Positions 44,481 to 56,185 of a DNA stretch of 64,000 bases are shown here, one piece after another. Source of the DNA: Rhinopithecus roxellana (lineage: Eukaryota > Chordata > Mammalia > Primates > Cercopithecidae); contig NC_044556.1 of NCBI RefSeq assembly GCF_007565055.1, positions 136,933,808 to 136,997,807 of the forward strand. The letters run 5' to 3'. The notes beneath the pieces are model-generated. The model saw only the letters and a program-made list of their open reading frames with translations. It had not been told where the DNA came from and did no database searches. The translations under genes and the position numbers were made by a program. Each line of letters opens with the position of its first letter. Position 1 is the stretch's first letter.

Positions 44481-47090
44481 GTCAATAAGGGAGAAAGACT
44501 TTTAACCTACTGAATCTCATAAATGAGAAAAAAATCCCTGTTTTTTACAATGAGTAATTACTGTGTTAAAACTAAATACAAGACTAATTATAACCATTTA
44601 CAAAATTATAATAAATTTTCTGGACTTTCATGTTAAGGTGGAAGAATAAAATAAAAATTCCCCAATTAATACTCAACTCCTTCATGAAACCTGGTCAATA
44701 TTGTCTTTCTTTTCCCGTTCACATCAGTCACTGCAGTAAACAATTCCTTTGGCTTCTATTCCTGACCTGCTAATTCTTTCCCTTTCTGCTCATCAAGTAT
44801 TTTTGTGAAGCACTCCAGAGCTTTAGTCATTTACGAGTTTTTGTGTGGGTCAGGTGTGTTTCTGTGTATTTGTGATTTTCTACATTTTGTTCCATTATAT
44901 TGTGAACTTTTCATGGAGTAGCAAAGGTGTTGTTACTAATTAAAAAGATTATGTAATCATAAATAGGAAAATGATCCTTGAGTGAAAAATTAGAATTCCT
45001 CAAGCACAGTAAATCAAGCAAACAGAAAATCCAATAGCTCGTGTAACTCAAAAACCTTAATGTCATATTATTATCATGCTCGTGTTATCTAACCACTCAG
45101 TAGGCTCAGCTTGCTTTCTGGTTTCCAAAACATCAGTAAATATTTACTTACCTTATTCATCTTTGTTGAGAATAAAACCGGTTTCTTTCAAATGATTATT
45201 TATCAAGGCCAAAGCCTCTGTGGGAGTTTGAGTAGGAAATTATAGCTCATTTTAAATGATGACATTTAGATTTACAAAGGAAACTCTTGACAGTGTCTGG
45301 CAGTAGGAAATGTTATCAGTCTCAGAAGCCAAACTCTGATTTAGGCAAGAGATACTAGTGCAGTATGCCTTTGAGCTGTCATATTTGCTATTTTGGAAGG
45401 ATTCTTTATGCTATACACACTACCTCAATTTCTAGATGTATTTAAAAAACAGCTCTGAGATCTCTAAAGTCTTTGCATACATGTTCTAGTCATCATCTCT
45501 GTGAAATGCACCTGGAGCCACCACTTAGTATTTCTTCTTCTCTGTCACTGCCTCTACCCAGTTCCTCAACCTTTTCACCTACAATGCTTCAAATTTCCTT
45601 ATCCTAAAGCTTATATTTCTTGATGCAAATACTTCTAGGAATGTTGATTAATAAAAACCTAATCCTTGAAATATACCTTAGTGTGACTATATAAATCAGA
45701 TAATTTCCTAACGGAAGTGTCTGACCTCAATAGGGTAAAGAAATATATATTGTGATGATGAGCAAGCTGGATCAGAGAAGATAGCATAATAGATAAGGAA
45801 AAGTAGCAGAAGCTCAGGAGACTGGAGGCAAACTTTTCAGGTAAGCTTGCCTCAAACCAGGGCTTTACAATTCTTATACAGATGACTTCCCACAAGTGTT
45901 TTAACCATTTTGTCAATAAATATCTCAATATCAATTTAATATCTCAACCTTCAATTTAGTATCCGTCTCACTGTTAACTCAATTGATAAAACAAATGCAG
46001 ACACACTGTACAAACCCTTCTCAAGTACAGCCTTGTAGATGCTTTGGAGTGAAATATGTTTCCCATTTTAAAAATACAGGATATCTTGAGTAGATGGTTT
46101 ATTATGAGAGGAAATCACAGTCAAAGAACTAGAGTTCCTAACCATTGATTCTTTTTTCCCAATTGATTTGATAGGGATGGAAACCTCTTGTAAGCTAATG
46201 AGATGTTGTACGTTTTGGCTGTTGATTTAATTCTGCGTCAATGACATGAAAAACATGTTCTTCTGTTAGAAGAGAGATTAAATAGAATAAGAAGTGGAGT
46301 AAATAAAAGATGTTAATCTGGAGAGGTTGATTATATTGCTGTTAAATAATTAAAATAATGCCAAATGATGCCAGTGATTACTGAGCTGGGAGATTCAGGG
46401 ATTACCTAATCCCTTTTCAACTCTCAAAGTTCATGTTAGCCACTGAGTAAATAATATATTTTTATTTATTCAAAGTATTATAAGGTTGAATAAAGTTATG
46501 GTCCTGTTTTTAAAGAGATCACTGTTGTTCATCTCTAGATTGTCCTATAACATTTTTTTCTTCTTTTTCCCTTCCCCTGTGTCCCTTCTTTTCTCCCTTC
46601 CTGAGATAACTTTACTCTTACAATCACAGTATAATTCAAATTATTTGTCTACTCATAGAATCTCACTTTTTCACCCACATTTCCCCATCTCATACTTAGA
46701 AAAAAATCCTATGTGAAAGACATTAATAAAGAGAGAACTTTTGATCTGTATTCCAGCTTTTCCTTTTATAAAACACAACTATTATTTGACAAATTTGCAT
46801 CTTACAATATAAGCAAGAGTGTAATTATCTAATGAGTTTACAATACTTTGGCACACCCAATATGTACAGATATTCTACAAATATAATGTAATTGAAAGAA
46901 AATATTATTTAATTTACGGGAAAACTGTGATTGTGATATGCATGGTATTCAAAGCATAGCAATGTATATTATCAGGAGAGGCTTTGATCAACATATCTGC
47001 AAATCTTTGCTGTGTATCAAAGCATGACAAAGGCTGGTTCACTACAGTTGCTGCCCCTGTTACTGTTAGTTACTGCTTTGAGGACAATTT
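44481..47090. other. AT-rich non-coding stretch, unassigned
   Basis: No gene, RNA gene or named repeat was recognised over 2.6 kb. Frames of 76-91 codons are present by chance. Confidence 0.45.
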
Positions 47091-47092
47091 TA

Positions 47093-47385
47093 TCGCAAAT
47101 TAGAGCAAATCTGCACAGATTATTTTGTGTCTAGATAAGATTCCATCATTTTGTTCACTGAATTCTCATCCATATCCCCCAGGCCTCTTTCAAACTGGTT
47201 TAAGAATTTCTCATGTCCTCATTCCTGGATTCACACTTTCACTCCAAGCTGATAGTCTGAAAATGTTATCACACTTATTCAATTCAATTTGAAATATTTT
47301 TTAAAAAATTATCTCTCATATTTTTCTTGCTCCTGGCAGACAAGATCAACATACCATCAGCCGAAAAAGTACAAGTTAAAAGTTA
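47093..47385. repeat. Arm 1 of a diverged inverted duplication, plus a 39-bp segment
   Basis: 47093-47344 pairs in inverted orientation with 50081-50325. Matches run from CTTGCTCCTGGCAGACAAG back through CTCTCATATTTTTCTTGC, AAAATGTTATCACACTTATTC, ATTCCTGGATTCACAC and AAATCTGCACAGATTATTTTGTG. The next segment, 47346-47385, recurs in direct orientation at 50026-50064. Confidence 0.85.
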
Positions 47386-47708
47386 ATGAATGTGAAACAT
47401 GAAATTCGGACAACGTATTATATCTTACCTTCTTCATTTCAAACCCCCTTTCTCATAACTCTGGTTCAAAGCAGAGACTCTCTGTTTCAAGGTAGGATTA
47501 GAAACTGAGCACAAAATGAATTCCTTAGAGTACTATTGCATTGACTTTGGTCTTTTAGGGATCTGGAAACATATCTGATTCTTAAAGTGGTATCTTGAAT
47601 ATTTCAGACCTTGAAGACGATGAAATTATTTTAAATAAGGAGAAAAAAAGAGCAGTATGTTTAAGAAATACACTTAAATAGGAGCAAGAAAAACAAGAGA
47701 GATGTAAT

Positions 47709-47737
47709 ATCTCTCTCTCTCTATATATATATATATG

Positions 47738-47773
<36 letters not shown>
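47709..47773. repeat. Compound (CT)n(TA)n(CA)n microsatellite
   Basis: CTCTCTCTCTCTC, then TATATATATATATATA, then GATA, then about 18 CA units. The reading frames across it (VCVCVC, HTHTHT) are simple-repeat artefacts. Confidence 0.97.
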
Positions 47774-47775
<2 letters not shown>

Positions 47776-48254
47776 TCATCTTGCATCTGAGATAACTAAA
47801 ATAAAATTTAAGGAAAAATACCAAATGTTATATTTTAATATAATATTAATATACCATAAAACATTAAAATTACTTACTATAATTTGTTTCTTGGATGCTC
47901 TGCTGGAGTCAGAACAAGTCCAGTGTTGAACAATAAAATGAAAAGAAATATTAATAAATGTAAAATTTATGAAATATGCCTGGTGCAACAAAAAATAATT
48001 TTTAAATGTCTAATCTTAAAGTTAAATACAACCATATCAGCGATCAGTGACCAATGAGTTGAATCCACATAGTCTATTTTTTTTTCTTCCTTTTACTGTT
48101 TTACTAATAAAAACTTGGGTGGAGAAGAAGTCATTGCAGGTAAAACACATGCAAGAAATGCTGAAATAGAAGTACCTATGTAAGCTTAATTGCAAAATAC
48201 CAGAAGACACTGATGATGAATTCTCTTTTCATTCTTTACTTGGCCCAGTAGACC

Positions 48255-48284
<30 letters not shown>
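48255..48284 (+). repeat. Poly(A) tract, 30 A
   Basis: A pure run of 30 A with no recognised retroposon upstream. Confidence 0.95.
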
Positions 48285-48285
<1 letters not shown>

Positions 48286-49605
48286 TACCTTGTGATGTAT
48301 TTGCATCAAACTTGTTTTTTAAAGGAATATTGTTTTCAAACCAAGAAAGTTCCTTCTCTTTACTGAGCTTCGAAAGAATTTATTTGCATTTTGGATATCA
48401 AAATATTAAGAACTCCAAGGAAAACAATAATCAAACAAAAATACTTTTTACTGTTGTTTCTTTTACATTTTACCCAAGATAAAATGAAGACTAATAATCA
48501 AATATAACCCACTCTGATTCTTTATCTCTCTGCCTGTGAGTCTGCTGTCTTTGTTGGAGAGGTTCATTTTTATGAAACCTGTTACAACTTTTCTTTCTCA
48601 TTTGGAGTTGTGAGAGGCAGGCTTCTTGTCTTCTCTAATATAAATGTTACAAAAGAGCTACCAGTGGCAATTTATAATATCTCTCTTTGTCCATGTGATA
48701 AAAGAATTGTCATTTAGCAAATGGCTTGACCTGCTACACAGGATTTTCTAAGGATCTTTGGTGGTATCCCCCAATTCAGAAATGTAGAAAGAAACCAGAC
48801 ATTCCTGATTGCTAATGTTGGGGAAATGCCTCCTGTTTGGTTTCCACATTGGGATGAGCTACCCTAATTTAAGGAAGTTTTCAAAGAACACTTGCATCCC
48901 TCTGTACTCTCTCTTCTGTTAGGAAGAAGGGTTTACTCTGAGTGTCTAACATGCACTGATTGGGTTACATTTTCCCAGTGAGTGACATCAGGGTGCTAAA
49001 GATATTTGCCTTGTGTTTGACATCACTTGCTTCTTTTGCTTGTGCATTTCATGCAGTAGACATGCATGACAAATCCTTCCCTACTTCCAGTCCTGACCCC
49101 GTTTATGCAGAATAGGCAATCATTCTCACCGTGCTCCACCTATCTCTGACCAAGGGGCTGTAGGCATAGTGTTCGTAGTTTAGGGGACAAAGAGTTCCAA
49201 TTTGGGCCTCAGTTGTGGGCTCTTAGAAGCCATGCTCAGTAACTGTACATGTTAGTAAAACTGCTGCTTTGTTTCTCACTTAGCTAGTGATGCAAATGTG
49301 TGCAAATATGTATCATCTCTTGGTCTGAACTCCAGAAAGGAGGTAGAACAAATAACATTCCCTATACCTTATATATAATAAATTTAAAATACCGCAATAT
49401 TTTATTCATTGTTGTGGTGTTTTCTAAGAAATGGAAATGCTGATTAACATCATATTTCTTTTATAGCCATGAAATCAACGATTTCCAAATGCCTTCAGTG
49501 TTTGACAGGCAGTGTTTAGTTTCAAAATTGTGTATTAAGGGTTTTTATAGTTTTGTATAGGTTTTTTATAAGGCAATAGAGGTTTGTTGTGGATTAAAAA
49601 TTTTC

Positions 49606-49911
49606 GGCCGGGCGCGGTGGCTCAACCCTGTAATCCCAGCACTTTGGGAGGCCGAGACGGGCGGATCACGAGGTCAGGAGATCGAGACCATCCTGGCTAA
49701 TACGGTGAAACCCCCTCTCTACTAAAAAATACAAAAAACTAGCCGGGCGAGTTGGCGGGCACCTGTAGTCCCAGCTACTCGGGAGGCTGAGGCAGGAGAA
49801 TGGCGTAAACCCGGGAGGCAGAGCTTGCAGTGAGCTGAGATCCGGCCACTGCACTCCAGCCTGGGCAACAGAGCCAGACTCCGTCTCAAAAAAAAAAAAA
49901 AAAAAAAAAAA
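49606..49911 (+). mobile_element. AluY: Young AluY (Old World monkey type)
   Basis: Full-length near-consensus AluY with TGAGATCCGGCCACTGCACT in the right arm and a pure A tail of about 22. The short flanks AAAAATTTTC before and AAAATTTC after look like the target duplication. The 102-codon minus frame at 49666-49974 is Alu antisense and not a gene. Confidence 0.96.
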
Positions 49912-50025
49912 TTTCATTGCCACATTTGTCACCAAAATGTGTACTGTTTCCTTTATTTGAAATGAGGAAGTCAAGATATAATATCTTGTCCAAATTTCAC
50001 ATTAAAACTGTGAACTTATCTCCCA

Positions 50026-50325
50026 TCAACATACCATCAGCTAAAAAAGTACAAGTTAAAAGTCATCAACTAGACAAAATCTTGTCTTTCAGGAGCAAGA
50101 AAAACATGAGAGATAATTTTAAAAATACACTTTTAATTGAAAACAATAAGTGTGATAACATTTTCAGGCTGTCGGCTTAGAGTAAAAGGTATGAATCCAG
50201 GAATATGGACATCAGAATTTGCAAAACCAGTGTGGAGGGTAGCTAGAGAATATGAATGAAAATTAGGTGAACCAAAGGATAGTATCTTATCTGCACAATA
50301 AATCTGTGTACATTCCCTCTAATTT
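50026..50325. repeat. Arm 2 of the inverted duplication, with the 39-bp segment in direct orientation
   Basis: 50081-50325 reads CTTGTCTTTCAGGAGCAAG, AAACATGAGAGATAATTTT, AATAAGTGTGATAACATTTTC, ATGAATCCAGGAATATGG and ATCTTATCTGCACAATAAATCTG, the reverse complement order of arm 1. 50026-50064 (ATCAACATACCATCAGCTAAAAAAG..., given in part) matches 47346-47385 directly with about two differences. Confidence 0.85.
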
Positions 50326-50370
50326 GAAGTCTAATGTCTCTGTGTAAGGTGTCATAATTAACCCGTATTA

Positions 50371-50407
50371 ATCTATCCATCTATCCATCCATCCACCTAC
50401 CCATCCT
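50371..50407. repeat. (CATC)n-like microsatellite
   Basis: Degenerate CTATCCAT/CATC units. Confidence 0.9.
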
Positions 50408-51304
50408 TTAATCAAAGTATATATTGAATACTTGGTATCACTCATGTACAAACATATGCAGAAATTTACCCAAAAAACAAATATACCTGGAAATGCAGGC
50501 AGTTTTTTCCAGAGTTCTCTGTTCTTCCTACCTTCCATACTCAGTTGCCCAGTCTCATGGGTTTTATTTCCTTAATTTTATTCGATTGTGTTCCCTTTTT
50601 CTTCATTCCTACTAACATCAACTTGTCTAGCTCCTAACCACTTATCAAACAGAATACTATACTATTCTGTAAATCAGACTATCTGACTTTTCAAGGGGGA
50701 AGCACAGATCAGATATGGGAATGTTTTTAATGAGAGCAGACTTTGGATCCTAGCTATCTGAAGTTCTTGGAAAAGAAGAGGTAGTAGGGGCTGATAGAGA
50801 GGAGGAAAGCATTGGCCTAGAATAACTTTTGTAGCAGTATTTGACTTATTTTGTCCTGCTCCCTTTACATTCTGCTTTTTATCACCTACAATTACTTTTC
50901 AAAAAAGGGACCATCCGTATGTTAAACTGGTAACTCATAGAAGTTAAAAGGTTGCAGTTAATGAGCACCTGTCCATAATCACTTATTTTTAAGCCTACTC
51001 TTTCTTTATGGAGGGATAGAATTAGAAAATGTTTTCCTAGTGAGCACCAGAAGGAAAAATAGGTGCTACTGAAAGAAAAGGTTAATAATGAAGAAGTTGG
51101 ACATCCTGAAGACAAACATCCAAACTTCAAATTCGATTGTTTTGTTTCGTACCGATTGTCATTATTTTCTAAAGAAAAGATGGGTTTGTGTCTGGTTCTT
51201 CTGAGATAATACTGCTTAAACCATGGTATAAACTATGAGTATAAGAACTTACTGGCATCTTGATGCTGGAAACCAATAAGCCAGATGCTCTGGAAACGAA
51301 TAAG

Positions 51305-51305
<1 letters not shown>
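50408..51305. other. Non-coding stretch
   Basis: No gene or named repeat recognised. Confidence 0.45.

Positions 51306-51306
<1 letters not shown>

Positions 51307-51350
<44 letters not shown>
51307..51350. repeat. (TA)n microsatellite
   Basis: About 21 uninterrupted TA units. Confidence 0.98.
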
Positions 51351-51354
<4 letters not shown>

Positions 51355-51458
51355 AACAGTCTGTAAATTGAAGTATTTTTGAAAGCTCATTGGAGATCCC
51401 GTTTAGAACAATGGAGCCATACTACAGTTACTTTGAGCGAGTGAGGTTTTACTTTTCA

Positions 51459-51656
51459 GCAGGGATGTCGAATCTTTTGGCTTCCCTGGGCTACATTAGA
51501 AGAGGAAGAATTGTGTTGGGCCACACATAAAATACACTAACACTAACAATAGCTGATGAGTTAAAAAAATTGCAAAAAAAAAATCATAATGTTTTAAGAA
51601 AGTTTGTGTAGGGCCACATTCAAAGTCGGCAGGCTGCTGGTTGGACAAGCTTGCTA
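51459..51656 (+). mobile_element. Short non-autonomous DNA transposon (Tigger4/Zombi-like?)
   Basis: CAGGGATGTCGAATCTTTTGGC at the start (given in part), GGCTACATTAGAAGAGGAAG, GGGCCACACATAAAATACAC, CTAACACTAACAATAGCTGATG, CATAATGTTTTAAGAAAG and the end GGTTGGACAAGCTTGC. This is a common primate/mammal repeat with inverted-repeat-like ends. The family name is a guess from memory. Confidence 0.75.
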
Positions 51657-52030
51657 TTCAGTATGGGAGTCAATGTCCTAGATCCCCCAAACAGGATATT
51701 GCAATTTAAACAATTCCCTTGGGGAAAGGGAAATAGTCATGTTGTTATTCTTTAACCATGGACAAGCTTTGAAATAACTGAATAGGGTATTCAGAAACCT
51801 AATGAACTATGCTGTAAATACTGTTGAAACTTCAGGTTCAAGGTGGGACATGGTTATTACGCAGTATTTTCTCAAGGGCATGCAAGGACACTAAAATTCT
51901 CCACTGCTATGTGTGTTCCATGTGCATACCGGATTTTAAAACACTACAAGGGATTTGGAGGTGTAGGTAATCAAGAGGCAGCAGTGTGAACTACTTTCAA
52001 AAGTAGTTGCATTATGGACAAATATATAAT
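51657..52030. other. Non-coding stretch
   Basis: Nothing recognised. Confidence 0.5.
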
Positions 52031-52035
52031 TATAT

Positions 52036-52163
52036 GTCACCCAGGCTGGAGTTCAGTGGTGCATTATGGCTTATTGCAGCTGAGAAATCCTGGGCTCAAG
52101 CAATCCTCCTGCATCAGCCTCCCAAAGTGCTGGGATTATAGTTGTGAGCCACCATATTTAGCC
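52036..52163 (-). mobile_element. Single-armed hybrid Alu remnant
   Basis: Antisense. It opens like the end of an Alu right arm (TCACCCAGGCTGGAGTTCAG, GGCTTATTGCAGC) but closes like the start of a left arm (GCCTCCCAAAGTGCTGGGATTATAG, GTGAGCCACCAT). The linker and the rest of both arms are absent and no T tract precedes it. One arm length is missing, as if the two arms had recombined. Confidence 0.8.
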
Positions 52164-53700
52164 TATATGTTCCTTGTCATGTGAAAAATTCTATAGTTTT
52201 GTTTATTTTTGAGCAGATATTTTTCTGTTTCTTTTGAAAAGCGTGAGAAATCTGATTCAATCCTATTTCAAAATGGGTTGACTTTTTGATAGTGATAAAG
52301 ACATGTTCATAAAATACAAGCTAAGAATTTGAAATGTATATGTAGTAATATATTATTTTTCTACAGACTTCTGGGAAGGGAAGCCTGAAAGTCAAAATAA
52401 CACATTAAATGAACGGAGGAAACTAGTGAGAAGAGCTGCTGTGGATGTTTCATTTGAATGTTTTATTTAAAGATCTCTTCTACAACTATAGGAGCTTATT
52501 GGATGACAACACAAAGGCTGGTGATGTGACACCCCCTGCTGACCTGCGGGAGAATGTTATGTCGTTATCCTTGAGCATTTACTCCCAAGTCTCCAGGCCT
52601 TTTCCATCGTTATTATGATTGATGATATATTATGTTCTTTCACTTCAGATTACAAGAAAAATTGGTAATTTTGGGAAAGCTTAGAAGTTGGTTTGAGAAC
52701 TTGGCCCATTCTTATCTTTTACTCTCAGCTTTTATAACACCAAAACAATTCCAGCAATGAATGTGTTGTGTTGGAATTACGTTGTCAGTCTTGGAGTATA
52801 CTAAATTATTTGGGCCAGTTATATTAGATCAATTTTACAGACACAGAAACTAAGTTTAGTAAACAAGACAGATGAAATGATATGTGGTAAATCCAGTGAA
52901 ACTAGTTTTTTATTTACTGGGTTTTTGTTTATTGTTTAGACAGTCAGATTAGCGGGGTTGGTATACACTAATGTACCTAGAGAATCTAAGAGCTTTTTCT
53001 ATTTTTCCAATGCCTGTAAGTAGGGATCAAAGACCAAAAGTGGTCTCTTTCTGGCCACTTCCAGAAGGGAACGTCAGACCCAATAGCTTTTCTAATAACT
53101 GTTGGCTAAGAATTTGATCCAGCTTTGGGTTTTCTTCTAATGAACAGAGATGTGAGATCATTTTCTGTCCTTTTAAATTCTTGTGTTAATTCTCTAAAGC
53201 TTCCAAAACTTAGTGGTTTGCATTACACAACACAAAGAAAGTGGCAAAGCTGGAACTACAATTTGATTCTAAGTTTACATAAACTTGAGGATAGGAACTA
53301 GATCTTCCTAAAAGTGCTATATCGCCAAGTAGGAATAATTTTTCTGAAATTTTTGGTAAATTTCTTTGCCAATTGAGGAATTTGTGTTAAAGTCCCACAA
53401 AAATGTTGACTTTATTATAGCTTGCCAGTGAATATTATTTAAAAGTATATATTTTAGATCTCAGGTTACTGAAAGCCATTTATTCAATGTATTTTGTAAA
53501 ATATTTTAATGTTATAGTCCCTCCTCTATTCTCTGTTCCTTCATTTGGGACACATACATGTTTCTTATTAAAGAAAAAAAGATGCTAAATTCAGATTAAG
53601 TATCTCAGCACTTACTCAGATAAAGTAACTCAGCACTTGGAGTAGGAGCTGGCACATGGGAAGGGATCATAAGCATTATCGATCATCGGAAGGCTCCAAA
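52164..53700. other. Non-coding stretch with weak MIR-like traces
   Basis: Possible antisense MIR cores at about 52820-52905 (ATTTTACAGACACAGAAACTAAG) and 53235-53275 (GTGGCAAAGCTGGAACTAC) are weak. Nothing else was recognised. Confidence 0.4.
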
Positions 53701-53908
53701 ACAGTAGTTCTAAGAAGGTGACACATGGATACCTGGGCAGTTCACAAAATCTTATCAGGAGGTTCACAAGGGAAAATATCTTCATAATATTTAGGTATTA
53801 TTTGCTTTGCCATCATTATTTGCCATCACTAGTAGTCACTGTACTCTTTATTAGAAGTACTGGTGCCAGTTTTAGTAGTCATTGCATTATTTACCACCAC
53901 ACAATCTC

Positions 53909-53931
53909 AAAAAAAAAAAAAAAAAAAAAAG
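53909..53931 (+). repeat. Poly(A) tract
   Basis: About 22 A after CACACAATCTC, inside the hAT element and 20 bp before the AluJ. It may be an expanded A run of the transposon or the remnant tail of another insertion. Confidence 0.85.
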
Positions 53932-53950
53932 AATAAGAATGCCCTTGAGA

Positions 53951-54260
53951 ACCAGGCATGGTGGCTCACACCTGTAATCCCAGCACTTTGGGGAGGCTGA
54001 GGTTGGAGGATTGCTTGAGCCCAGGAGATTGAAATAAGCCTGAGCAACATAGTGATACCTTACATCTAGAGTTTTTTGTTTGTTTGTTTGTTTGTTTTTA
54101 AATTAGCTGGACCTGGTAGTGTGCACCCATAGCCCAGGAGTTTGAGGGCTGCAGTGAACTGTGATTGTGACACTGCACTCCAGAAGCCAGCCTGGGCAAC
54201 AAAGCAAGACACTGTCTGAAAAAAACAAAACAAAACAAAAAATGAAAGAAAGAAAAAAAT
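53951..54260 (+). mobile_element. AluJ: AluJ with T-rich linker and shortened right arm
   Basis: Flanked by TGCCCTTGAGA (53940-53950) and TGCCCTGAGA (54261-54270), which fixes its limits. The left arm is complete. The linker carries GTTTGTTTGTTTGTTTG (54077-54101) instead of an A-rich run. The right arm lacks the GGGAGGCTGAGG segment. The tail is AAAAC units. Confidence 0.88.
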
Positions 54261-55487
54261 TGCCCTGAGAACTACTAAAAATTAGTAACGTTATTAAATC
54301 TCAACTGTTGAGTACATATCTTTTGAATAGTCTGTGTGATGGAAGGGAAGAATGCATAAAACACTGGCGTAATACTAAAGCATGGTGTTGTTTTTAGGAA
54401 AAGCACATATGTAATTGAGTTGTGATCCATCTTTTATGAAATACCGTTTCGAAAGACCAACTGACAGACAAACTATGGTTGTTTAGACTTTAGTATTTGG
54501 CAGACATTTTCTCAAAAATTAATGGAATGAGTCTGTTGTCACCTTAAGGAAACAACTAACAGGATTTGTTGCCAGTAATAACATTTGAAGTTTCACATGA
54601 AAATTAGAATACTGAGAAACTTCCAATATTCCAGTATCTTCCACTATGGTCTTGATAGCTTCTAAATACTTAAAGACTTTCCTGATGAAATTAGTAGTGA
54701 TATTATCAAACATGATGTTTCATTTTCTGTAATGAAATGTGTCATTTCTCTTATTCAAGCAGCAGAGACAGAAAACAAACAAAAAACCTGAAATAAATGA
54801 AATATGTCAATATTTTAAAGATTTACATAACTAAACGAACCAATATTTTTCAAATGATGGACACATTATGCTACAAAGTCGTGCATAGTTGAAAGATCTA
54901 TTCCAAGTACAAGACAGACTAAAAGATTTTAATGTAAAAAAGTACAAAAAGTTAATTGCTATTTGGTTTAAGATTCCACGTTTCAGCTCACCTTTAAGGA
55001 ACTGCCACTTGCCAAGTTTTGATTAGTATCAGAAAAGAGTACTGATAATTTTCTAAAAAGGCTGTTAAATACTTCTCTTTTTTCCATGGCATATCCATGA
55101 GGTTGGATTTTCTGAATCATATACTTCAACCACAATGATATATTGCAATTGACTGAATACAGAAGCAGTATAAGAATCCAACTCTCTTCTACTCAGCCAC
55201 ACAGGAAAGAGATTTGCAAAAATGTCCAATAATATCATTCTTCTCCCTAAGTCTTCCTGTTTGGAAAATATAGTTATTTTTCACAAAAGTGCATTAAGTT
55301 TAACATACAATGGATTTATTATTGTTATTTAAAAACAAATATATGGGCAATTGTTTTAAATCGTTCTGTCTTGATATCAACTATAGTAGACAATAGCTAT
55401 AACCCATATAATCAAAAGTTCTTTCAGGGTCTCAAAAATGTTTAAGAGTGTCAATGATTTTTGAGACCAAAGAGTTTCAATAAATAT

Positions 55488-55922
55488 CTATTGTGTACTT
55501 TTTTAGAACATATTATCTCTTCAGTTTAGGACTCCAGAAAACAAGGTGAGGACTACAATTGTGTGCAGAAAATCAACCGGAACATAGCAATAATATGATA
55601 ATGAGAAATTGATTGTAAAAATTACTTGCTTTGAATTAAGGAGAAACAATTGGTTGTGACTAGAGGTATATACTAATTAATGAATAAATTTTTTTAGAGG
55701 CTAGTTATGATTTAGTTTCAGCTAGAGAGTTGTGAAGTTATTGTTTACTGTCTTGTCAGTGTAAGGGTAGTTATCAGTGGAGATATCCATGGTGAAATTT
55801 AGGAATATACATGCATTTCAATATGTTTGAACATTTTTTAAAAATATACTTGAGATTATGTCTATGATGCTAGCTTCATATGAGTAATTTCTTAGATTTC
55901 CTTCTTCACTCCAAAAACCATA
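55488..55922. other. AT-rich non-coding stretch
   Basis: Nothing recognised. Confidence 0.5.
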
Positions 55923-55924
55923 GT

Positions 55925-56184
55925 AGTTTCACTACAGTGTCTATACTGAGGATATACAGACTTTTTTTTTTCTTGTCGTTAGTCCCTAAACAATACAACA
56001 ACAATTTACATTGCATTTACATTGTATTAAGTATTACAAGTAATCTAGAGGTTACAAGAGGATATGTGTAGGTTATATGCAAACACGACACCATTTTATA
56101 TCAGTGACTAGAGCATCTGCAGATTTTGGTATCTGTGGGAAGTCCTGAAACCGATCCCCTATGGATTGGTGAGGGATGACTGTA
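55925..56184 (-). mobile_element. pogo/Tigger-type DNA transposon end
   Basis: CTTTTTTTTTTCTTGTCGTTAG, CCCTAAACAATACAAC, TTTACATTGTATTAAGTATTAC, AAGTAATCTAGAGGTTAC, GTAGGTTATATGCAAACACG, GAGCATCTGCAGATTTTGGTATC and the terminal GAGGGATGACTGTA, followed by TATA. These match the terminal region of a Tigger2/3 (MER8-like) element in antisense. Only one end is visible. Confidence 0.82.
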
Positions 56185-56185
56185 T

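Larger units (their letters stand above)
47386..49600. other. Non-coding stretch with microsatellites
   Basis: Apart from the two simple repeats listed separately, no gene or named repeat was recognised. Confidence 0.45.
53702..55487 (+). mobile_element. hAT-superfamily DNA transposon fossil (Charlie/Zaphod-like), both ends present
   Basis: The 5' end resembles the usual CAGTGGTTCTCAAAG start (CAGTAGTTCTAAGAAGG), followed by GGTTCACAAGGGAAAATATC and CATAATATTTAGGTATTATTTGC. From about 54300 come transposase-derived phrases: GACAGACAAACTATGG, TAGTATTTGGCAGACATTTTC, CACCTTTAAGGAACTGCCAC, AGAGATTTGCAAAAATGTCC. The 3' end is GTCTCAAAAATGTTTAAGAG ... GAGACCAAAGAGTTTC. Translated around 54980 it gives fragments like QLTFKELPLAKF and TEYRSSIRIQLSS with stops between, the hAT dimerisation-region pattern. 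It is dead, and an AluJ sits inside it. Confidence 0.82.

Noticed and set aside
49917..50180. 87-codon basic open frame overlapping the inverted-duplication arm
   Set aside because: It is not kept open in the matching arm at 47 kb, has no recognisable domain, and begins in the DNA after an Alu tail. Considered chance.
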